The notes: generated by a model not told the origin, from the letters alone. DNA of 64,000 nucleotides from Oribacterium sp. oral taxon 078 str. F0262 (GCF_000160135.1 NZ_GG729934.1:438499-502498); one strand, 5' to 3'. Shown: positions 42,681 to 51,877, counted from the first letter of the stretch. Numbers and translations are program-made.

Positions 42681-45014
42681 TCATCGGGCCGATGCCGCGC
42701 TCTCCGCTGCCTTCGTCCCGGAGGAGCTCTCCTCCCGGCTCCGGCCGGATTCCGTCTCCGCGCGGCTGCTTTCCGCATTCTCCGAGGAACTCGGGAGCTC
42801 TGCCGGGACATCCGCTCCCCCCTCTCCCGAGAGACTCTCGTCCCCGGGGCCTTCCTTTTTGCTTTCCTCCTCGCTGCTGCTCTCCGCGGCGCTCCCGCTC
42901 TCTTCTCCCGCTCCCAGCCCTTCCCGGTTGATCCCCTCCGGCTGAGCGGAGAGACTCTCATTCAAAGAGTTCTTCGGGTCGGTCTTCCCCTCCGGCGGGA
43001 TATCGAGATACTGCAGGGAATCATTCATGATTTTCTGCTCGATCTTCGTCGCGAAGGAGGCGCTGGCCTGATCCTCTCCCTCCTTGTTCGGCGTGTCCAC
43101 GATGACATAGACGAGGATCTGCGGATCATCAACGGGGGCAAAGCCGCAGAAGGAGACCAGATAGTTTTTCTCGGAGCGGGGAAGCTTCTGCGCAGTCCCG
43201 GTCTTTCCCCCGACCTTGTAGCCCTGGATCTTTGCCGGCTGTCCGGTCCCGTGCTCCACCGTCTGATAGAGCGCCTGCCGGAGAAAGTCGCAGCTCTTTA
43301 CGGAGCTTGTGACCCGGAGAAGCTCCGGCTTTACATCCTGAAGCACAGTTCCATTGGAGTTTCGGATCTGCTTTACAATATGGGGCTTATAGTAGCTTCC
43401 GCCGTTTAGGATACTGCAGTAGGCCGCGGCCATCTGAATCATGGACACATTGAAATTCTGCCCGAAGGAGTTTGTCGCGAGAGTGGTCTTTCCGAGTGCA
43501 TCGGCGCTGTAGACAAGGCCCGAGGTGTCCACCTCTGCAGGGAGGTCAATGCCGGTCTTCTCCCCGAAGCCGAAGAGGTGCTGATATTTCGCGAATTTCT
43601 CCTTTCCCTCCGCAAAGGCAGCATCCAGCATGTAAATATTGCAGGACTCCATCAGCGCCTGTTCCGCATTCAGCTGTCCGTGGCCATCCCGGTTGTGGCA
43701 CTGGATCTTCCAGCTGTGTGTGCCGTCGCTCAGCTGGATAAAGCCCTTGCACTCATAGACGGTGTTCGGCGTGATTGCCCCCTCATCGAGCGCTCCCGCA
43801 AGGGTAAAGGGCTTCACCGTGGAGCCGGGTTCATAGCTGTCCGTGACCACGGGGTTTCTCCAAAGCTGATCCCAGACCGCCTTCTGCCCCGCCGTCTTCA
43901 GCTCGTCCTCGGTATATTGACTTAAAACCTGCGCGTCCGTCACGCTGCCCTGATCCGGATAGTTTTTCCGGAAGCCCTCGACCAGCTTTTTCCGGCCGAT
44001 CTCCCTGAGCTTCTGATCGGTATAGACGGTCGGGTCCAGATTCCTGGGATTATTGAGATCATAGCGGTTCGTGCTCGCCATCGCGAGCACCTCCCCATTA
44101 TTCGGGTCCATGACGATCGCCGCGGCCATCTTGGAACCGACATCATCGACCTGCCACTCCTGCAGATACTTTTCCGCCGCGCTCTGTATATTATAATTGA
44201 TGGTACTGACGATATTGTTTCCGTCCGTCGCATCCTTTAAAACACTCTGCAGCTTTGTGTCAAAGTCGAGAAAGCCGTATTTCCTGCCGTTGACCCCTGT
44301 CAGCTTGTCATTATAATACTGCTCGATGCCCCCGCTCCCCGAAGTCCCGTCTCCGGAGGAAAAGCCGAGCACGGTGCAGGCGAGAGAGCCGTAGGGATAA
44401 TTCCTCTTATAGCTGAGCTCAAAGCTGACGCCCCCGATCTGCTGCAATTTTTCCTCCTCTCCCTCCTTTTTGCTCTTCTTCTGCTCCCTTCTCTGCTTCG
44501 CCCAGAGCTTCTTCAGTCTTTGGTTCTCCGCCTCCTTGAACTGATCGAAGCGCTCCTTGTCCTCAAAGCTGAGCTGCCTTTGATATCTCGCGTACCTCTT
44601 CCCGGATCTCTCAGAGAGGAACTTCTCCACCTGCTCTGTCTCATCCCCCAGGATCTTCGAGATCGCCGCAACCGTCGCGCTGTGATAGGGCTGCTCCGGA
44701 TCCAGAATCTCCTTCGGATCCAAAATCATGGTATAGACCGCCTGGCTCGTCGCCAGCACCGTTCCGTTTCGATCCGTGATATCTCCCCTCCGGAAGGGGA
44801 TGCTCTCCGAGCGGTAATGCGCCTGCCTCTGCGAGCGGATCATCCTCTGATAGTCCTGCCCGTTTCCGCGAATCGTCTGATAGATCGAAAAGGTGAGGTA
44901 CAGAAAGAGAAGCAGGAAGAAAAGCAATATCAAAAAGAGCTTCTGCTGCATATAGAGCGGCAGAAGCTTTGGCTCCTGCCCGCTGTTCTCCTCAGTGCTT
45001 CGGGATTTCTTCAT
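42681..45014 (-). CDS. Division-type class B penicillin-binding protein (FtsI/SpoVD-like)
   Basis: 777-residue transpeptidase. A single N-terminal membrane anchor spans about residues 26-46, a pedestal domain follows (starting RRGDITDRNGTVLA), then the transpeptidase domain. The catalytic Ser is in EPGSTVKPF (SxxK), the second motif in MESCNIYML (SxN) and the third is GGKTGTAQK (KTG). There is no PASTA domain. Instead the last 90 residues are a Ser/Glu-rich low-complexity tail. A charged insertion of about 40 residues (KLWAKQRREQKKSKK) interrupts the pedestal. It overlaps ftsL by 23 bp. Confidence 0.93.
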   Translation of the reverse strand: MKKSRSTEENSGQEPKLLPLYMQQKLFLILLFFLLLFLYLTFSIYQTIRGNGQDYQRMIRSQRQAHYRSESIPFRRGDITDRNGTVLATSQAVYTMILDPKEILDPEQPYHSATVAAISKILGDETEQVEKFLSERSGKRYARYQRQLSFEDKERFDQFKEAENQRLKKLWAKQRREQKKSKKEGEEEKLQQIGGVSFELSYKRNYPYGSLACTVLGFSSGDGTSGSGGIEQYYNDKLTGVNGRKYGFLDFDTKLQSVLKDATDGNNIVSTINYNIQSAAEKYLQEWQVDDVGSKMAAAIVMDPNNGEVLAMASTNRYDLNNPRNLDPTVYTDQKLREIGRKKLVEGFRKNYPDQGSVTDAQVLSQYTEDELKTAGQKAVWDQLWRNPVVTDSYEPGSTVKPFTLAGALDEGAITPNTVYECKGFIQLSDGTHSWKIQCHNRDGHGQLNAEQALMESCNIYMLDAAFAEGKEKFAKYQHLFGFGEKTGIDLPAEVDTSGLVYSADALGKTTLATNSFGQNFNVSMIQMAAAYCSILNGGSYYKPHIVKQIRNSNGTVLQDVKPELLRVTSSVKSCDFLRQALYQTVEHGTGQPAKIQGYKVGGKTGTAQKLPRSEKNYLVSFCGFAPVDDPQILVYVIVDTPNKEGEDQASASFATKIEQKIMNDSLQYLDIPPEGKTDPKNSLNESLSAQPEGINREGLGAGEESGSAAESSSEEESKKEGPGDESLSGEGGADVPAELPSSSENAESSRAETESGRSREESSSGTKAAESAASAR

Positions 45015-45705
45015 ACTGCCTCACATAACCGTTTTCTGCCCTCTTGTAGTGGATGATCTGCTCCTCCCCGGCATAGATCATCCCGAGCTCCTTTGTCGCA
45101 ACCTGATAGATCTCATCGGGACTGACCGCATTGGAAATATAATTTTGCATGGCATCGTTTTCCGAACGCCTTTTCTCAAGCTTGTCCCTCAGGCGCTCGA
45201 TGCGCTGCTCCCTCGTATTGATCTCGGTATGAAGCTGCACATAATTCAGGCAGATCCCGACAGCGAGAAGAAAGGAGAGAAAGAGCATGAACTGAAAGTA
45301 AAAGCTCCACGCTCCGCTCTTTTTCCGGAGACGGCTGCTCCGCTCCGTCTCACAGCGAAGCTGCATTTTTCGAAGCTCCGCGGCTCCCGGAGTCAAAAAA
45401 CGCGGGCTGTCCCGCTTCACTCCCTCTGTCTCCCCCTTTCGATGCTGCTTTATCGCTCTTAAGCTCCTCCCGGCAGAAGACGCTTCCGCTTTGGCTCTCT
45501 TCGCATCGGAGGACGAAGCCCCGAGTCTCCTCTCTCTCTGAAGCGCCGTTTTTCCCGCGAGAACCCTGTCGCTTTGGCTCCTTCCGACTCTCCGGGACAG
45601 CTCCTGCCTCCCGCCGGCTCTCCTCACTCTCTCCCCTTTTCGACCCATCGAAGCCTCGGCAGCGCCGACAGTCCATCGCATTCTATCCATAGCGCGCCGT
45701 GCCAT
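44992..45705 (-). CDS. ftsL: FtsL-like septum protein with long basic N-terminus
   Basis: 237 residues. The N-terminal 125 residues are very basic and poorly ordered in appearance. One transmembrane helix (about residues 135-155, FQFMLFLSFLLAVGICLNYV) is followed by a coiled coil, TREQRIERLRDKLEKRRSE. This architecture and its place between rsmH and the PBP gene identify it as FtsL, although FtsL is usually near 100-130 residues. GAGGGGAGG precedes the ATG. Confidence 0.8.
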   Translation of the reverse strand: MARRAMDRMRWTVGAAEASMGRKGERVRRAGGRQELSRRVGRSQSDRVLAGKTALQRERRLGASSSDAKRAKAEASSAGRSLRAIKQHRKGETEGVKRDSPRFLTPGAAELRKMQLRCETERSSRLRKKSGAWSFYFQFMLFLSFLLAVGICLNYVQLHTEINTREQRIERLRDKLEKRRSENDAMQNYISNAVSPDEIYQVATKELGMIYAGEEQIIHYKRAENGYVRQYEEIPKH

Positions 45706-45776
45706 AAACCTCCCCTCCTCTCAAAACAGATAGGATTCGGATCCGAAAAACGGCCGATCCATTCCCGCCGTAAAAA

Positions 45777-46724
45777 TCAATTTCCCTCCGTCCTCTTCTC
45801 AAAAATCCGAAGCTTCGCGCTCTGAGATCTCCGATTCTCAAGAAGCTCCTCCTCCGACGGCAGGATCGGCTTCTTCGTGAGAACGATCCCCCTGGATTTC
45901 CTCCCGCAGCTGCATACCGGAAAATCCGGCGGGCAGATACAGGGCTTCTCAGCCGTCCGGAATTTGCTTTTTACGATCCGATCCTCCAGCGAATGGAAGC
46001 TGATCACACAGAGCCTCCCGCCCTCCGAAAGGAGATCTATCATCCGGTCCAGAGTATTCTCCAAAACCTCCAGCTCCCGGTTCAGTTCAATCCGGATCGC
46101 CTGAAAGCTTCGCTTTGCGGGATGTCCGGAGAGAGCGCGGACACGGGCAGGGATCGCCCCCGAGATGATGCCGGAGAGCTCCAATGTCGTTTCAATCCGT
46201 TTCTTCTCCCGATACTGCACGATGTGCTTTGCGATATTTCTGGCAAAGTGGTCCTCGCCGTAGTCCCGGATGATCCGAAAGAGGGCCTCCTCACTGTAGG
46301 AGTTGACGATATCCGCCGCAGTCCTCTCTCCTCTTTGATCCATCCTCATGTCAAGCGCTGCATCCGTCCTGTAGGAAAATCCTCTCTCCCCCTCATCCAG
46401 CTGATAGCTGGATACCCCGAGGTCAAGGCAGATGCCGTCGACCCGCTCGATCTGAAGCCGCATCAGAATTTCGGCGATATCCTCATAATTGCCTCTCACG
46501 ATGACAGCCCGGTCCCGGTAGTCCTTAAGGCGCTCCGAGGCCGCCTCTATCGCTGCTCCGTCCTGGTCGATGCCGATGAGCCTCCCTCTCCCGGAAAGCC
46601 GCTCACAGATGGAAAGCGCGTGTCCTCCGCCCCCGAGCGTGCCGTCCACATAGACCCCGTCCGCGCGAATTGCGAGTCCCTCTATCGTCTCCCGCAGAAG
46701 CACACTGTAATGATGGAATGTCAA
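45777..46724 (-). CDS. rsmH: 16S rRNA (cytosine-1402-N4)-methyltransferase
   Basis: 315-residue SAM-dependent methyltransferase. Family motifs: [14 protein letters not shown], the SAM loop [33 protein letters not shown], and [14 protein letters not shown]. Cysteines [13 protein letters not shown] lie near the C-terminus. The start codon is TTG at 46724, overlapping the mraZ stop (TTGA) with GGAGGG upstream. This gives the normal family length. The longer frame to 46805 lies within mraZ. Confidence 0.95.
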   Translation of the reverse strand: MTFHHYSVLLRETIEGLAIRADGVYVDGTLGGGGHALSICERLSGRGRLIGIDQDGAAIEAASERLKDYRDRAVIVRGNYEDIAEILMRLQIERVDGICLDLGVSSYQLDEGERGFSYRTDAALDMRMDQRGERTAADIVNSYSEEALFRIIRDYGEDHFARNIAKHIVQYREKKRIETTLELSGIISGAIPARVRALSGHPAKRSFQAIRIELNRELEVLENTLDRMIDLLSEGGRLCVISFHSLEDRIVKSKFRTAEKPCICPPDFPVCSCGRKSRGIVLTKKPILPSEEELLENRRSQSAKLRIFEKRTEGN

Positions 46725-47146
46725 ATTCCGAGTCCCTCCATATCCTCCGCGAGCTCCGCACTGTCCGAAAAATCGTTCTCGCTGATCCACCTCTCGTTGT
46801 CCCAAAGCTCCGCGTGGTCCCCCACGCCGATCAGGCAGACATCCTTTCGAAGCCCCGCCTTCTCCCTCAGAACCTGCGGGATCAGAATCCGGCCCTGTCC
46901 GTCCAGCTCACAGCTGACCGCGCTTCCAAGCAAAAAACGCTTCAGCCTCCGGGCCTTCTCATTGGTCATGGGGAGTGCGGCGAGCTTCTCCTCGAGCAGC
47001 TTCCACTCCGCCGGAGCATACATGGAAAGGCAGCCGTCCAGAGAGCGGGTGAGGACAAACTCCCTGTTCAGATTCTCCCGGAAACGAACAGGGACTATCA
47101 TCCTCCCCTTTCCATCCAGATTATGATGATACTCTCCGGTAAACAT
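46721..47146 (-). CDS. mraZ: Transcriptional regulator MraZ
   Basis: 141-residue DNA-binding protein of the SpoVT/AbrB fold with two repeats. [19 protein letters not shown] opens the first, and [17 protein letters not shown] opens the second. It controls the dcw operon from direct repeats in its own leader. The start at 47146 matches the family and lies below the predicted transcription start near 47183. The frame start at 47236 is upstream of the promoter. The ribosome site GGTGA overlaps the third operator box. Confidence 0.95.
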   Translation of the reverse strand: MFTGEYHHNLDGKGRMIVPVRFRENLNREFVLTRSLDGCLSMYAPAEWKLLEEKLAALPMTNEKARRLKRFLLGSAVSCELDGQGRILIPQVLREKAGLRKDVCLIGVGDHAELWDNERWISENDFSDSAELAEDMEGLGI

Positions 47147-47154
47147 CCAGATGT

Positions 47155-47179
47155 CACCACTTTCCGCCACTTTTCCCCA
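47155..47179 (-). promoter_or_regulatory. MraZ-binding repeats (three TGGNG boxes)
   Basis: On the minus strand TGGGG (47179-47175), TGGCG (47169-47165) and TGGTG (47159-47155) are each separated by 5 bp. This is the spacing known for MraZ operators. They lie between the promoter and the mraZ start codon. Confidence 0.8.
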
Positions 47180-47189
47180 CTTCATTATA

Positions 47190-47218
47190 ATAATGCCTGT
47201 CTCATACTGAATTGTCAA
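47190..47218 (-). promoter_or_regulatory. mraZ/dcw operon promoter
   Basis: Minus-strand TTGACA (47218-47213) and CATTAT (47195-47190) are 17 bp apart. A second TATAAT-like sequence overlaps a few bases downstream but would need a 23-bp spacer. Confidence 0.75.
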
Positions 47219-47288
47219 GGCAAGAGAAAGCGACAAAATATATGGCGTTTCTTACGTTTTGCTGTATAAGTGCATAAGTTCCCACCAT

Positions 47289-47321
47289 AAAAAAAGGGCG
47301 GGACCCCGCGGCGTCCCACCC
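47289..47321 (-). terminator. ychF terminator
   Basis: GGGTGGGAC pairs with GTCCCGCCC (one G:U) around 8 nt and is followed by seven T on the minus strand: a canonical Rho-independent terminator. Confidence 0.92.
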
Positions 47322-47381
47322 CCTTCTGAAAAAACGGGAAGCTCTCCCAGCGCTCAAAAAACGAGGAGAGACCGATCTTTT

Positions 47382-48479
47382 TTAAACATTAAATCGGAAA
47401 AGTACAACATCTCCATCCTGCATAACATAATCCTTCCCCTCCATGCGGACAAGCCCCTTTTCCCGGGCCGCAGAAAGCGATTTAAGATCCAGAAGATCCT
47501 TGTAATTTACGACCTCCGCCTTGATAAAGCCCCGCTCAAAATCAGAATGAATCTTACCCGCTGCCTGCGGCGCCTTTGTCCCCTTTTTAATCGTCCAGGC
47601 CCGGCTTTCCTTTTCTCCGGCCGTGAGGAAGGACATTAAGCCAAGAAGAGAATAGGACGCTCTTACGATCTTATCCAGCCCGGACTCCGAAAGCCCCAGG
47701 GATTCCAGATACTCTGTCCTCTCCTCCTCCGGAAGCTCCGAAATCTCCTGCTCGATCTGAGCACTGATGACAAAGACCCCGGAGCCAGTCTCCTTCGCAT
47801 AGCCCCGGACCTTTTGTACATGGGGATTTCCCGTCCCGTCATCGGAGAGACTGTCCTCCGATACATTGCAGGCGTAGATCACCGGCTTTCTGGTGAGGAG
47901 ATCCAGGCTGTCCACAAAGGCATTCTTATCCTCGTCTCCCGCGTCAAAGCCGATCGCGAGCTTTCCACTCTCCAGATATTGATAAAGCTCGGACAAAAGC
48001 ATAAGCTCCGCCTTCGCCTCCTTATCGTTCTGGGAAAGCTTTTTCAGCTTCTGCATTCTCCTCTCCAAAAGATCCAGATCGGAGAAGATGAGCTCCAGAT
48101 TGATCGTCTCGATGTCCCGAAGCGGATCCACAGAGCCGTCGACATGGATCACATTGGGATCCTCAAAGCAGCGGACGACATGGACGATCGCGTCGGTCTC
48201 CCGGATATTGGAGAGAAACTGATTTCCGAGGCCCTCCCCCTTGGAGGCCCCCTTCACAAGCCCGGCAATATCCACAAATTCTATCACCGCCGGCGTTGTC
48301 TTCTCGGAATGATAGAGCTCCGAGAGCAGATGGAGCCGTTCGTCCGGCACAGCGACAACCCCCACATTGGGATCTATCGTGCAAAAGGGATAGTTTGCGG
48401 CCTCTGCCCCCGCCCGCGTGATAGCATTAAAGAGAGTCGATTTCCCGACATTTGGAAGACCAACGATTCCTAATTTCAT
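47382..48479 (-). CDS. ychF: Redox-regulated/ribosome-binding ATPase YchF
   Basis: 365-residue Obg-family P-loop protein that prefers ATP. G1 is [19 protein letters not shown]3 [14 protein letters not shown], and the G4 position reads CNVSED (NxxE instead of NKxD), as expected for YchF. The C-terminal TGS domain ends [15 protein letters not shown]. The start at 48479 (MKLGIVGLP) has AAGGAG 7 nt upstream, and the longer frame to 48533 is not family-like. Single-gene unit. Confidence 0.97.
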   Translation of the reverse strand: MKLGIVGLPNVGKSTLFNAITRAGAEAANYPFCTIDPNVGVVAVPDERLHLLSELYHSEKTTPAVIEFVDIAGLVKGASKGEGLGNQFLSNIRETDAIVHVVRCFEDPNVIHVDGSVDPLRDIETINLELIFSDLDLLERRMQKLKKLSQNDKEAKAELMLLSELYQYLESGKLAIGFDAGDEDKNAFVDSLDLLTRKPVIYACNVSEDSLSDDGTGNPHVQKVRGYAKETGSGVFVISAQIEQEISELPEEERTEYLESLGLSESGLDKIVRASYSLLGLMSFLTAGEKESRAWTIKKGTKAPQAAGKIHSDFERGFIKAEVVNYKDLLDLKSLSAAREKGLVRMEGKDYVMQDGDVVLFRFNV

Positions 48480-48510
48480 AGATAAACTCCTTGATACCCA
48501 TGTGAAAGCC

Positions 48511-48528
48511 CCGACTGACAACAGTCGG
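48511..48528 (-). other. Hairpin in the ychF leader
   Basis: CCGACTG and CAGTCGG pair perfectly around a 4-nt loop about 15 nt before the ychF ribosome site. There is no T-run, so it is not a terminator. It may affect message stability or translation. Confidence 0.4.
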
Positions 48529-48559
48529 AGCAAGAGCGCCCTCTGCCTTTTCCGTACCT

Positions 48560-48588
48560 ATTCTAAACGTCCTCTTGCGGGAAAGCAA
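48560..48588 (-). promoter_or_regulatory. ychF promoter
   Basis: Minus-strand TTGCTT (48588-48583) and TAGAAT (48565-48560) are 17 bp apart, placing the start about 75 bp upstream of ychF. Confidence 0.6.
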
Positions 48589-48636
48589 TAAGCAGCTTCT
48601 ATAAGACATTGTCACCACAGCGGGCGAAGACAATAA

Positions 48637-48676
48637 AAAGGAGCTTTCACTCTTCTCGAAAAGGCCTTCCTCCTTT
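48637..48676 (-). terminator. Terminator at the end of the nucleoside operon
   Basis: Arms AAAGGAG and CTCCTTT enclose an imperfect inner stem, and the minus strand continues TTATTG. It lies between the small gene at 48711 and the ychF promoter. Confidence 0.5.
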
Positions 48677-48710
48677 GGGAAAGGATCGGATTCGGCGGAT
48701 CGGGTGAGCT

Positions 48711-48887
48711 TCAGGCCCTCCTGATCTCTTTCCTATGCTCCACCATCATCCAATATCTCGTTTTCCTCCCATATTCCGGGATATTCTCCTCGATATAATC
48801 CCTTTTAAAATACAAAAAGCGAAGCCCGATGATGCATCTTCTAAGCCCCAGGACCTTCGACAGCCGGTTCACATCCCCTTCCTTCAC
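48711..48887 (-). CDS. Small protein or gene remnant of unknown function
   Basis: About 58 residues if translation starts at GTG (48887, AGGAAG upstream); an ATG at 48929 is also in frame. It overlaps the end of the ribokinase gene. The sequence is basic and aromatic: RLSKVLGLRRCIIGLRFLYF then YGRKTRYWMMVEHRKEIRRA. Codon use resembles the neighbours. It could be a genuine small protein or the C-terminal relic of a longer gene. I do not recognise the family. Confidence 0.35.
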   Translation of the reverse strand: MKEGDVNRLSKVLGLRRCIIGLRFLYFKRDYIEENIPEYGRKTRYWMMVEHRKEIRRA

Positions 48888-48903
48888 ATCTTCCTGTGCG
48901 AGA

Positions 48904-49803
48904 TCAGGGAGAGGGGAAAGCCGCCTCAAGCTCCTCTATCTTCGGTATCGAAGGCTCCGCCCCCGCCGAGGCCACGGCCAGTGACGCCGCCTTCGATGCA
49001 AGATCCATGCTTTCTTTCGCTGAATACCCCTTCCATATTCCCGACACAAAGTATCCCGTGAAGCTGTCTCCCGCCGCGGTGGTATCCATAACCTTAGCCG
49101 GATAGATATCCTGCTGATAGTCCATACCCTCCTCCGCATATAGAGATCCCCTTTTTCCCAGGGTAAGAACGATCTTCGAGCCGGGAAATCTCTTCAGCAT
49201 CTCATGGATCTGCTCCTCCTCCCTCTTTTCATCTCCTCCCAGAAGCTGCGCGATTTCAATTTCATTCAGAATAAAATAATTCACATAGCATAGGGGGCAG
49301 GAGCGCAGAGCTTCATTCATCGGAGAAGGATTCAGGATGATTCTCATTCCTCTTTCATGCGCCTTTTCCATGAGGTAAACCATATTGCTGATTTCATTTT
49401 GGAGCAAAAGGAAGTCCCCTTCCGAAAAATCCGAGAGAACCTCATCGATGTATTCTCTGGAAATCCTTTGATTCGCTCCGCCGTGCAGAATGATGCAGTT
49501 ATTGCCGCTCTGATCTCTCTGAATGACCGCATTCCCGGTTCGGCTCTCCTTTGAGCTCCTGATATAGCGGGTATTCACTCCGGCCTTTTTCATGAGCTCG
49601 ATCAGAAAATCATCTCCCTGTCCGATCATCCCCGCGTGGAAAACCGGGATCCCGGATCTCGCCAGTGCAATGGATTGATTCAGTCCCTTCCCTCCGGGGA
49701 AAATCTGCAGCTCATCCGCCAATATGGTTTCTCCGGGTTGAACAAAATGCTCTACAGAATACACATAATCCAGATTGATCGAACCAAAATTCAATATTCT
49801 CAT
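48904..49803 (-). CDS. rbsK: Ribokinase-type PfkB sugar kinase
   Basis: 299-residue PfkB-family kinase, probably ribose to ribose-5-phosphate. The N-terminal motif NFGSINLDYVY, the substrate glycines FPGGKGLNQSIALARSG, the mid-region NPSPMNEAL and ILNEIEIAQL, and the catalytic anion hole DTTAAGDSFTGYF (AAGD, Asp as base) are all present. It lies in the nucleoside-uptake operon downstream of a nucleoside hydrolase, which fits phosphorylation of released ribose. A second PfkB domain is fused to a LacI regulator at 61196. AAGGA precedes the ATG. Confidence 0.9.
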   Translation of the reverse strand: MRILNFGSINLDYVYSVEHFVQPGETILADELQIFPGGKGLNQSIALARSGIPVFHAGMIGQGDDFLIELMKKAGVNTRYIRSSKESRTGNAVIQRDQSGNNCIILHGGANQRISREYIDEVLSDFSEGDFLLLQNEISNMVYLMEKAHERGMRIILNPSPMNEALRSCPLCYVNYFILNEIEIAQLLGGDEKREEEQIHEMLKRFPGSKIVLTLGKRGSLYAEEGMDYQQDIYPAKVMDTTAAGDSFTGYFVSGIWKGYSAKESMDLASKAASLAVASAGAEPSIPKIEELEAAFPSP

Positions 49804-49839
49804 CTTCTGTCCTTCGAAATTTCATATTCGGCGTTTCCG

Positions 49840-50586
49840 CTATTTTATCAGCCACGCCGCAAGATTCGCAAACAGCCTCTCATAGCCCTCCCATTCACAA
49901 AACTCCGGCGGAGCCCAGTGCGGCGCACAGTCTGTGGTCAATACCGCGCTTCTCCCCTTTCCATAGCTTCCGACCGCAAGAAAAGGATCCCCGCAGACCG
50001 AAGCCAATACCTCTGTCCCGGGCTTTTCCATTGTTTTATTATATCCCAAAATCCGAGGCCATTCTCCCCTGATCCCGTCCAGAATCTCATGCTCCGGCAT
50101 AAGCGTCTCCGGGCGCACCCCTTCGCAGTGCTCCTCCCGATCATCTGTTTTCAGAAGCTCCACCGGGAGGACCTCCTGCACTGCCGTACTCCCCCACTTT
50201 CCCCTGGCGTCAATGCCGGAAAAGGTGAGATATCCGCCCACCATCAGAAGTGCTCCCCCATCAAGGACATAATCTCTGAGAAGATCGCAGCGATTGGGCC
50301 GAAGCTCACTCCTGGAAAAGGTCGCCGTCGGAAGCAAAAGCGTATTGGCTCCGATATCGGAGAGAACAATCAGATCGAAATTTCTTAATTTCTCCAGGCT
50401 GTACGGGAATTCCTCCATGGCCAAATGATTTGGCATAAAGACAAATTCATATCCCGCTTTCTCGAAGGCCGCCTTGATATATCGCTCTCCTGTCTCATAA
50501 ACCGAGCTGTAGAAAGCATCAAAGCCCTTTACATGTGTCGTATAGCTCATCCATGACTCTCCCGCCAGCAGTATTCTCTTTGCCAT
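49840..50586 (-). CDS. Glutamine-amidotransferase-fold protein (COG5426-like), no obvious nucleophile
   Basis: 248 residues, soluble. The pattern ILLAGESWMSYTTHVKGFD at the start, DLIVLSDIGANTLLLP in the middle, GGALLMVGGYLTFSG and a C-terminal GRSAVLTTDCAPHW match the uncharacterised class I glutamine-amidotransferase-like group. The usual GxCxG nucleophile elbow is not seen. It probably is not a glutaminase; a ligand-binding or hydrolytic role is possible. It sits between the M20 hydrolase and ribokinase genes with AAAGGAG upstream, so it is presumably part of the nucleoside pathway. Confidence 0.75.
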   Translation of the reverse strand: MAKRILLAGESWMSYTTHVKGFDAFYSSVYETGERYIKAAFEKAGYEFVFMPNHLAMEEFPYSLEKLRNFDLIVLSDIGANTLLLPTATFSRSELRPNRCDLLRDYVLDGGALLMVGGYLTFSGIDARGKWGSTAVQEVLPVELLKTDDREEHCEGVRPETLMPEHEILDGIRGEWPRILGYNKTMEKPGTEVLASVCGDPFLAVGSYGKGRSAVLTTDCAPHWAPPEFCEWEGYERLFANLAAWLIK

Positions 50587-50602
50587 AAACTCTCCTTTCT
50601 TT

Positions 50603-51877
50603 TCAGGCAGCGCAGAAATCCAGAATCAATTCCGCATAGATCAGGATCGCTTCCAGATAGGAATCGATTTCCACCCACTCATCCGTACTGTGACACTGCG
50701 CAAGATTCCCGGGCCCAAACTGTATCGTCTGGCAGCCTCCTATATTTCTCCAAAGCCTGGAATCGCAGCCCGCCGGTGAGCCTGTGATCTGCACCGGTTT
50801 TTTTCGGACCAGACTGTAGGCTCTTTGAAAGCTTTCCACCAGGCTCTGTCCCTCTCCCATTTCAAATCCGCCGCCGGCCTGATAGACCGTCAGCTTCGGA
50901 GGATGCTTTTCCAGCCAAAGGTCCGAGCGGGAGACTCTCGAGATCAAATCCTCGATCTCCCCGACGAGCCCCTGATAATTCATCTGTCCCGGGATATAGT
51001 GCACGCAGAGCTCAAAGCAGCATTCGGAAGGCACGGTGGATCCCGCGCTTCCTCCCCGAATCACCCCGACATTCAGACTCGGAGAGGGCAGCAGCGGATG
51101 CCGGTATTTCAGGAGCCACTCATGCTCCATCTCGTGCATGGCCTCGATGATTTTTATCGCCTTTTCAATGGCACTGACTCCGGCTTTCTTCTCCCCGGAA
51201 TGGCAGGACTTTCCCTCCACCTCTACCCGGAAGAACACAAAGCCCATATGAGCGAGAATCAGTTCATCTCCTGTTCCCTCACAGACCACCACTCCATCCG
51301 CTCTCAGTCCGGACATAAGAGCCTGAACGGAGCCGTTTCCTCCCCCTTCCTCATCGCATACGGACGCGATAATAAGCTCTCCCGGGATTTCTCTTTCCGC
51401 GTCCTTCAGCAGCTGGACCGCCATCACTGAGGCCATAAGACCCGCTTTCATATCTGCGGTTCCGCGCCCGTACATCCTTCCGCCTTCGATTCTCGCCTCA
51501 AACGGCGGACTTTTCCACTCCTTTTCATTATCCGCGGGCATCACGTCCATATGTCCGTTCAGGATGAGACTTCTCCCCCTGCCCTCTGTCCCAAATCCCG
51601 CGTACAGATTATAGCGCTTCTCCAGCTTATGTCCGAGATTTCCCTCATGCCAGAGCTCATGGCAGCGTTTGATATCCGCTTCCTTCAGGGGATCCAGTCT
51701 CAGCCGTGCCCCCATCTCCCGGAGAAGCCGGGCCAGATAATCCTGCCCCTCCTTCTCCAGTCCTCCGTCAATCCCATGTCCCAGCACATGGGTATCGATC
51801 TCCACCAGCTCCGCGAGTCTCTTGATATAATACTCCTTGTTTTTTTCCAGAATCTCTCTTAAATCAAGCATTCCCAT
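50603..51877 (-). CDS. M20-family metallohydrolase (ArgE/DapE/ACY1 type)
   Basis: 424-residue co-catalytic zinc hydrolase. Ligands appear in LILNGHMDVMPA (His), GRGTADMKAGLM (bridging Asp), SVCDEEGGGNG (catalytic Glu then ligand Glu), VVCEGTGDEL, and QCHSTDEWVEI (last His). The family removes acyl groups or cleaves amides and dipeptides; the substrate is unknown. Its place inside a nucleoside operon suggests an N-acyl, carbamoyl or ring-opened nucleobase derivative, but that is a guess. The start at 51877 (MGMLDLRE) has GGGAGG upstream. Confidence 0.85.
   Translation of the reverse strand: MGMLDLREILEKNKEYYIKRLAELVEIDTHVLGHGIDGGLEKEGQDYLARLLREMGARLRLDPLKEADIKRCHELWHEGNLGHKLEKRYNLYAGFGTEGRGRSLILNGHMDVMPADNEKEWKSPPFEARIEGGRMYGRGTADMKAGLMASVMAVQLLKDAEREIPGELIIASVCDEEGGGNGSVQALMSGLRADGVVVCEGTGDELILAHMGFVFFRVEVEGKSCHSGEKKAGVSAIEKAIKIIEAMHEMEHEWLLKYRHPLLPSPSLNVGVIRGGSAGSTVPSECCFELCVHYIPGQMNYQGLVGEIEDLISRVSRSDLWLEKHPPKLTVYQAGGGFEMGEGQSLVESFQRAYSLVRKKPVQITGSPAGCDSRLWRNIGGCQTIQFGPGNLAQCHSTDEWVEIDSYLEAILIYAELILDFCAA

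Noticed and set aside
49840-50586. Functional glutaminase from the amidotransferase-like fold
   Set aside because: The nucleophile elbow GxCxG is not present at the expected place, so I kept only the fold assignment.
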